From: an uncultured Collinsella sp.
GTDB taxonomy: Bacteria; Actinomycetota; Coriobacteriia; Coriobacteriales; Coriobacteriaceae
DNA: 6,068 nucleotides
Assembly (NCBI GenBank): GCA_900549245.1
Contig: URNQ01000117.1
Location: forward strand, 1 to 6,068
Direction: 5' to 3'
Under the pieces are notes generated by a model, which was not told the origin of the DNA, ran no database searches, and worked only from the letters and a program-made list of their open reading frames with translations. A program made the position numbers and the translations under genes. Below, piece after piece: positions 5,116 through 6,068 of the stretch; position 1 is the first letter of the stretch, and each line of letters begins with the position of its first letter.

Positions 5116-5182
5116 AAAAAGAAAATGAACGAAAATAGACTCAACACAATTCCTGCAAATTTCAGACGATGATGGAGCGGAT

Positions 5183-5986
5183 ATGGCCCATGCAACAACC
5201 CGAGCTTTCGCCGATGAGCGTCGCGCCGCCATTATGGAAATGCTCGAACATAACGCCTCGGTGCAGGTGGCAGAAATCGCCCAGACTTTTGGCGTGTCCT
5301 CCGTTACCGCCCGTGCCGACCTAGACGCGCTCGCCGAGTCCGGCAAGCTGCGCCGCACGCATGGTGGCGCTGTGTCGCTTCAGAAGCGACTGACCGTATC
5401 CACCCAGGATCGCCGCATCAATGTCAACGTCGCTGCCAAGCAGGCCATCGCGCAAAGCGCCATCGAGCTCGTCAGTGACGGTGACACTTTGCTTGTCGAC
5501 TCGGGCACCACCGCGCTCGAATTTGTCCGCCTGCTCGACCAGCGCGACGGCATCACCGTTATCACGGCCGACATCACCATCGCCGATTACATCGACGAGA
5601 GCATGCCCTCGGTCGATGTCGTCATGCTGGGCGGGGCACTGCGCAAAGGTCATCGCTATCTGTACGGACCGCTCACCATGCAGGCGCTCCAAATGGTCCA
5701 TGCCGACCTTGCCGTCATGTGCCCCGGCGCTTTTGTTCCCGGCTGCGGCTTTACGACCGACTTTCCGCAGATGGCCGAGACCAAAGCGGCTATGGTCGGC
5801 GCCGCCCGTCAAGGCGTTGCCCTCATGGACGCCAGCAAGGTCAACGGACGCGGCATGTACCGCTTTGCCAAACTGACCGATGTCGGCACCATCGTGATGG
5901 ACCGCGATCCCGACGATGCCGTCGCCGCCTCGATCGCCGAGTTAGCCAACGACGCTCGTCCAGCCCTCATCATCGCCAGCGCGTAA
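5183..5986 (+). CDS. DeoR-family transcriptional regulator
   Basis: A 267-residue sugar-metabolism regulator, usually a repressor released by a phosphorylated sugar. Residues ~9-64 are the DeoR winged helix: an ERRAAIMEML helix, VAEIAQTFGVSSVTARADLDAL as helix-turn-helix with the recognition helix at about 38-52, and the hallmark LRRTHGGAV wing (56-64). In the recognition helix, the common TIRRDL is TARADL. Residues ~78-250 form the DeoRC sensor, with GDTLLVDSGTT (101-111), the ligand-pocket motif shared with the ribose-5-phosphate isomerase fold, and later DASK. The start is ATG 5183, with GGAG (5174-5177) five bases upstream. It is divergent from the aldolase and shares a 335-base control region with it, so it probably controls that gene and perhaps itself, as AgaR and GatR do for aldolase operons in enterobacteria. 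The effector is not readable from sequence. Confidence 0.94.
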   Translation: MAHATTRAFADERRAAIMEMLEHNASVQVAEIAQTFGVSSVTARADLDALAESGKLRRTHGGAVSLQKRLTVSTQDRRINVNVAAKQAIAQSAIELVSDGDTLLVDSGTTALEFVRLLDQRDGITVITADITIADYIDESMPSVDVVMLGGALRKGHRYLYGPLTMQALQMVHADLAVMCPGAFVPGCGFTTDFPQMAETKAAMVGAARQGVALMDASKVNGRGMYRFAKLTDVGTIVMDRDPDDAVAASIAELANDARPALIIASA

Positions 5987-6020
5987 ACAAAAACCACCAC
6001 AAAGGTGCCTTGTTGAACTG

Positions 6021-6057
6021 CCTCCCATTTCTTGGACATCGGGAAATGGGAGGTTTT
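6021..6057 (+). terminator. Intrinsic terminator after the DeoR gene
   Basis: CCTCCCATTTC (6021-6031) pairs exactly with GAAATGGGAGG (6043-6053) as an 11-bp stem with an 11-base loop, followed by TTTT. It sits 34 bases after the stop codon of the regulator. Confidence 0.85.
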
Positions 6058-6068
6058 CCATGAGTATA

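Noticed and set aside
4879..6043. 11-base repeat TGGACATCGGG at 4879-4889 and 6033-6043
   Set aside because: One copy is in the aldolase leader and one in a terminator loop, with no shared flanks; likely coincidence.

Overview
The window looks like chromosomal DNA from a high-GC actinobacterium, most likely of the Coriobacteriia (Collinsella-like). The basis is the GC-rich third codon positions, strong GGAG-type ribosome binding sites, a possible leaderless gene start, and the overall look of the proteins. The assignment is an inference from style; no marker gene for the genus is present.

Layout, left to right. (1) Positions 1-523, minus strand: the front part of a MacB/LolD/BceA-type ABC transporter ATPase, running off the left edge. 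Its reading frame loses family similarity in a G-run-rich stretch in the first ~37 bases. (2) Positions 672-1661, plus strand, divergent from it: a 329-residue protein joining an N-terminal Nudix (MutT/NudG-like) hydrolase to a C-terminal Vsr mismatch endonuclease through a lysine/arginine-rich linker. This is the most interesting gene here. (3) Positions 1662-1914: a gap with a possible promoter and stem-loop leader, followed by a 69-codon small ORF of unknown function (1915-2124). (4) Positions 2150-3088: a cupin-AraC transcription factor that may be translated from a leaderless mRNA, followed 56 bases later by a HAD-family phosphatase (3145-3768), probably in one operon. (5) Positions 3769-3989: a convergent intergenic region with a bidirectional terminator nested inside a perfect 29-bp inverted repeat. 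(6) Positions 3990-4847, minus strand: a class II (type B) ketose-bisphosphate aldolase with strongly biased codons. (7) Positions 4848-5182: a 335-base divergent control region with a good sigma-70-type promoter, paired direct repeats 20 bp apart and several inverted repeats. (8) Positions 5183-5986, plus strand: a DeoR-family sugar-phosphate-responsive regulator, closed by a strong intrinsic terminator at 6021-6057.

Two functional themes stand out. The Nudix-Vsr protein joins nucleotide-pool cleaning and T:G mismatch repair in one chain; both activities could counter mutation associated with modified or deaminated cytosine. The aldolase and the divergent DeoR regulator look like an enzyme-repressor pair sharing one control region. 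The AraC and HAD genes form a separate small unit whose substrate cannot be read from sequence. No CRISPR array, tRNA, rRNA, transposase or phage gene was seen.
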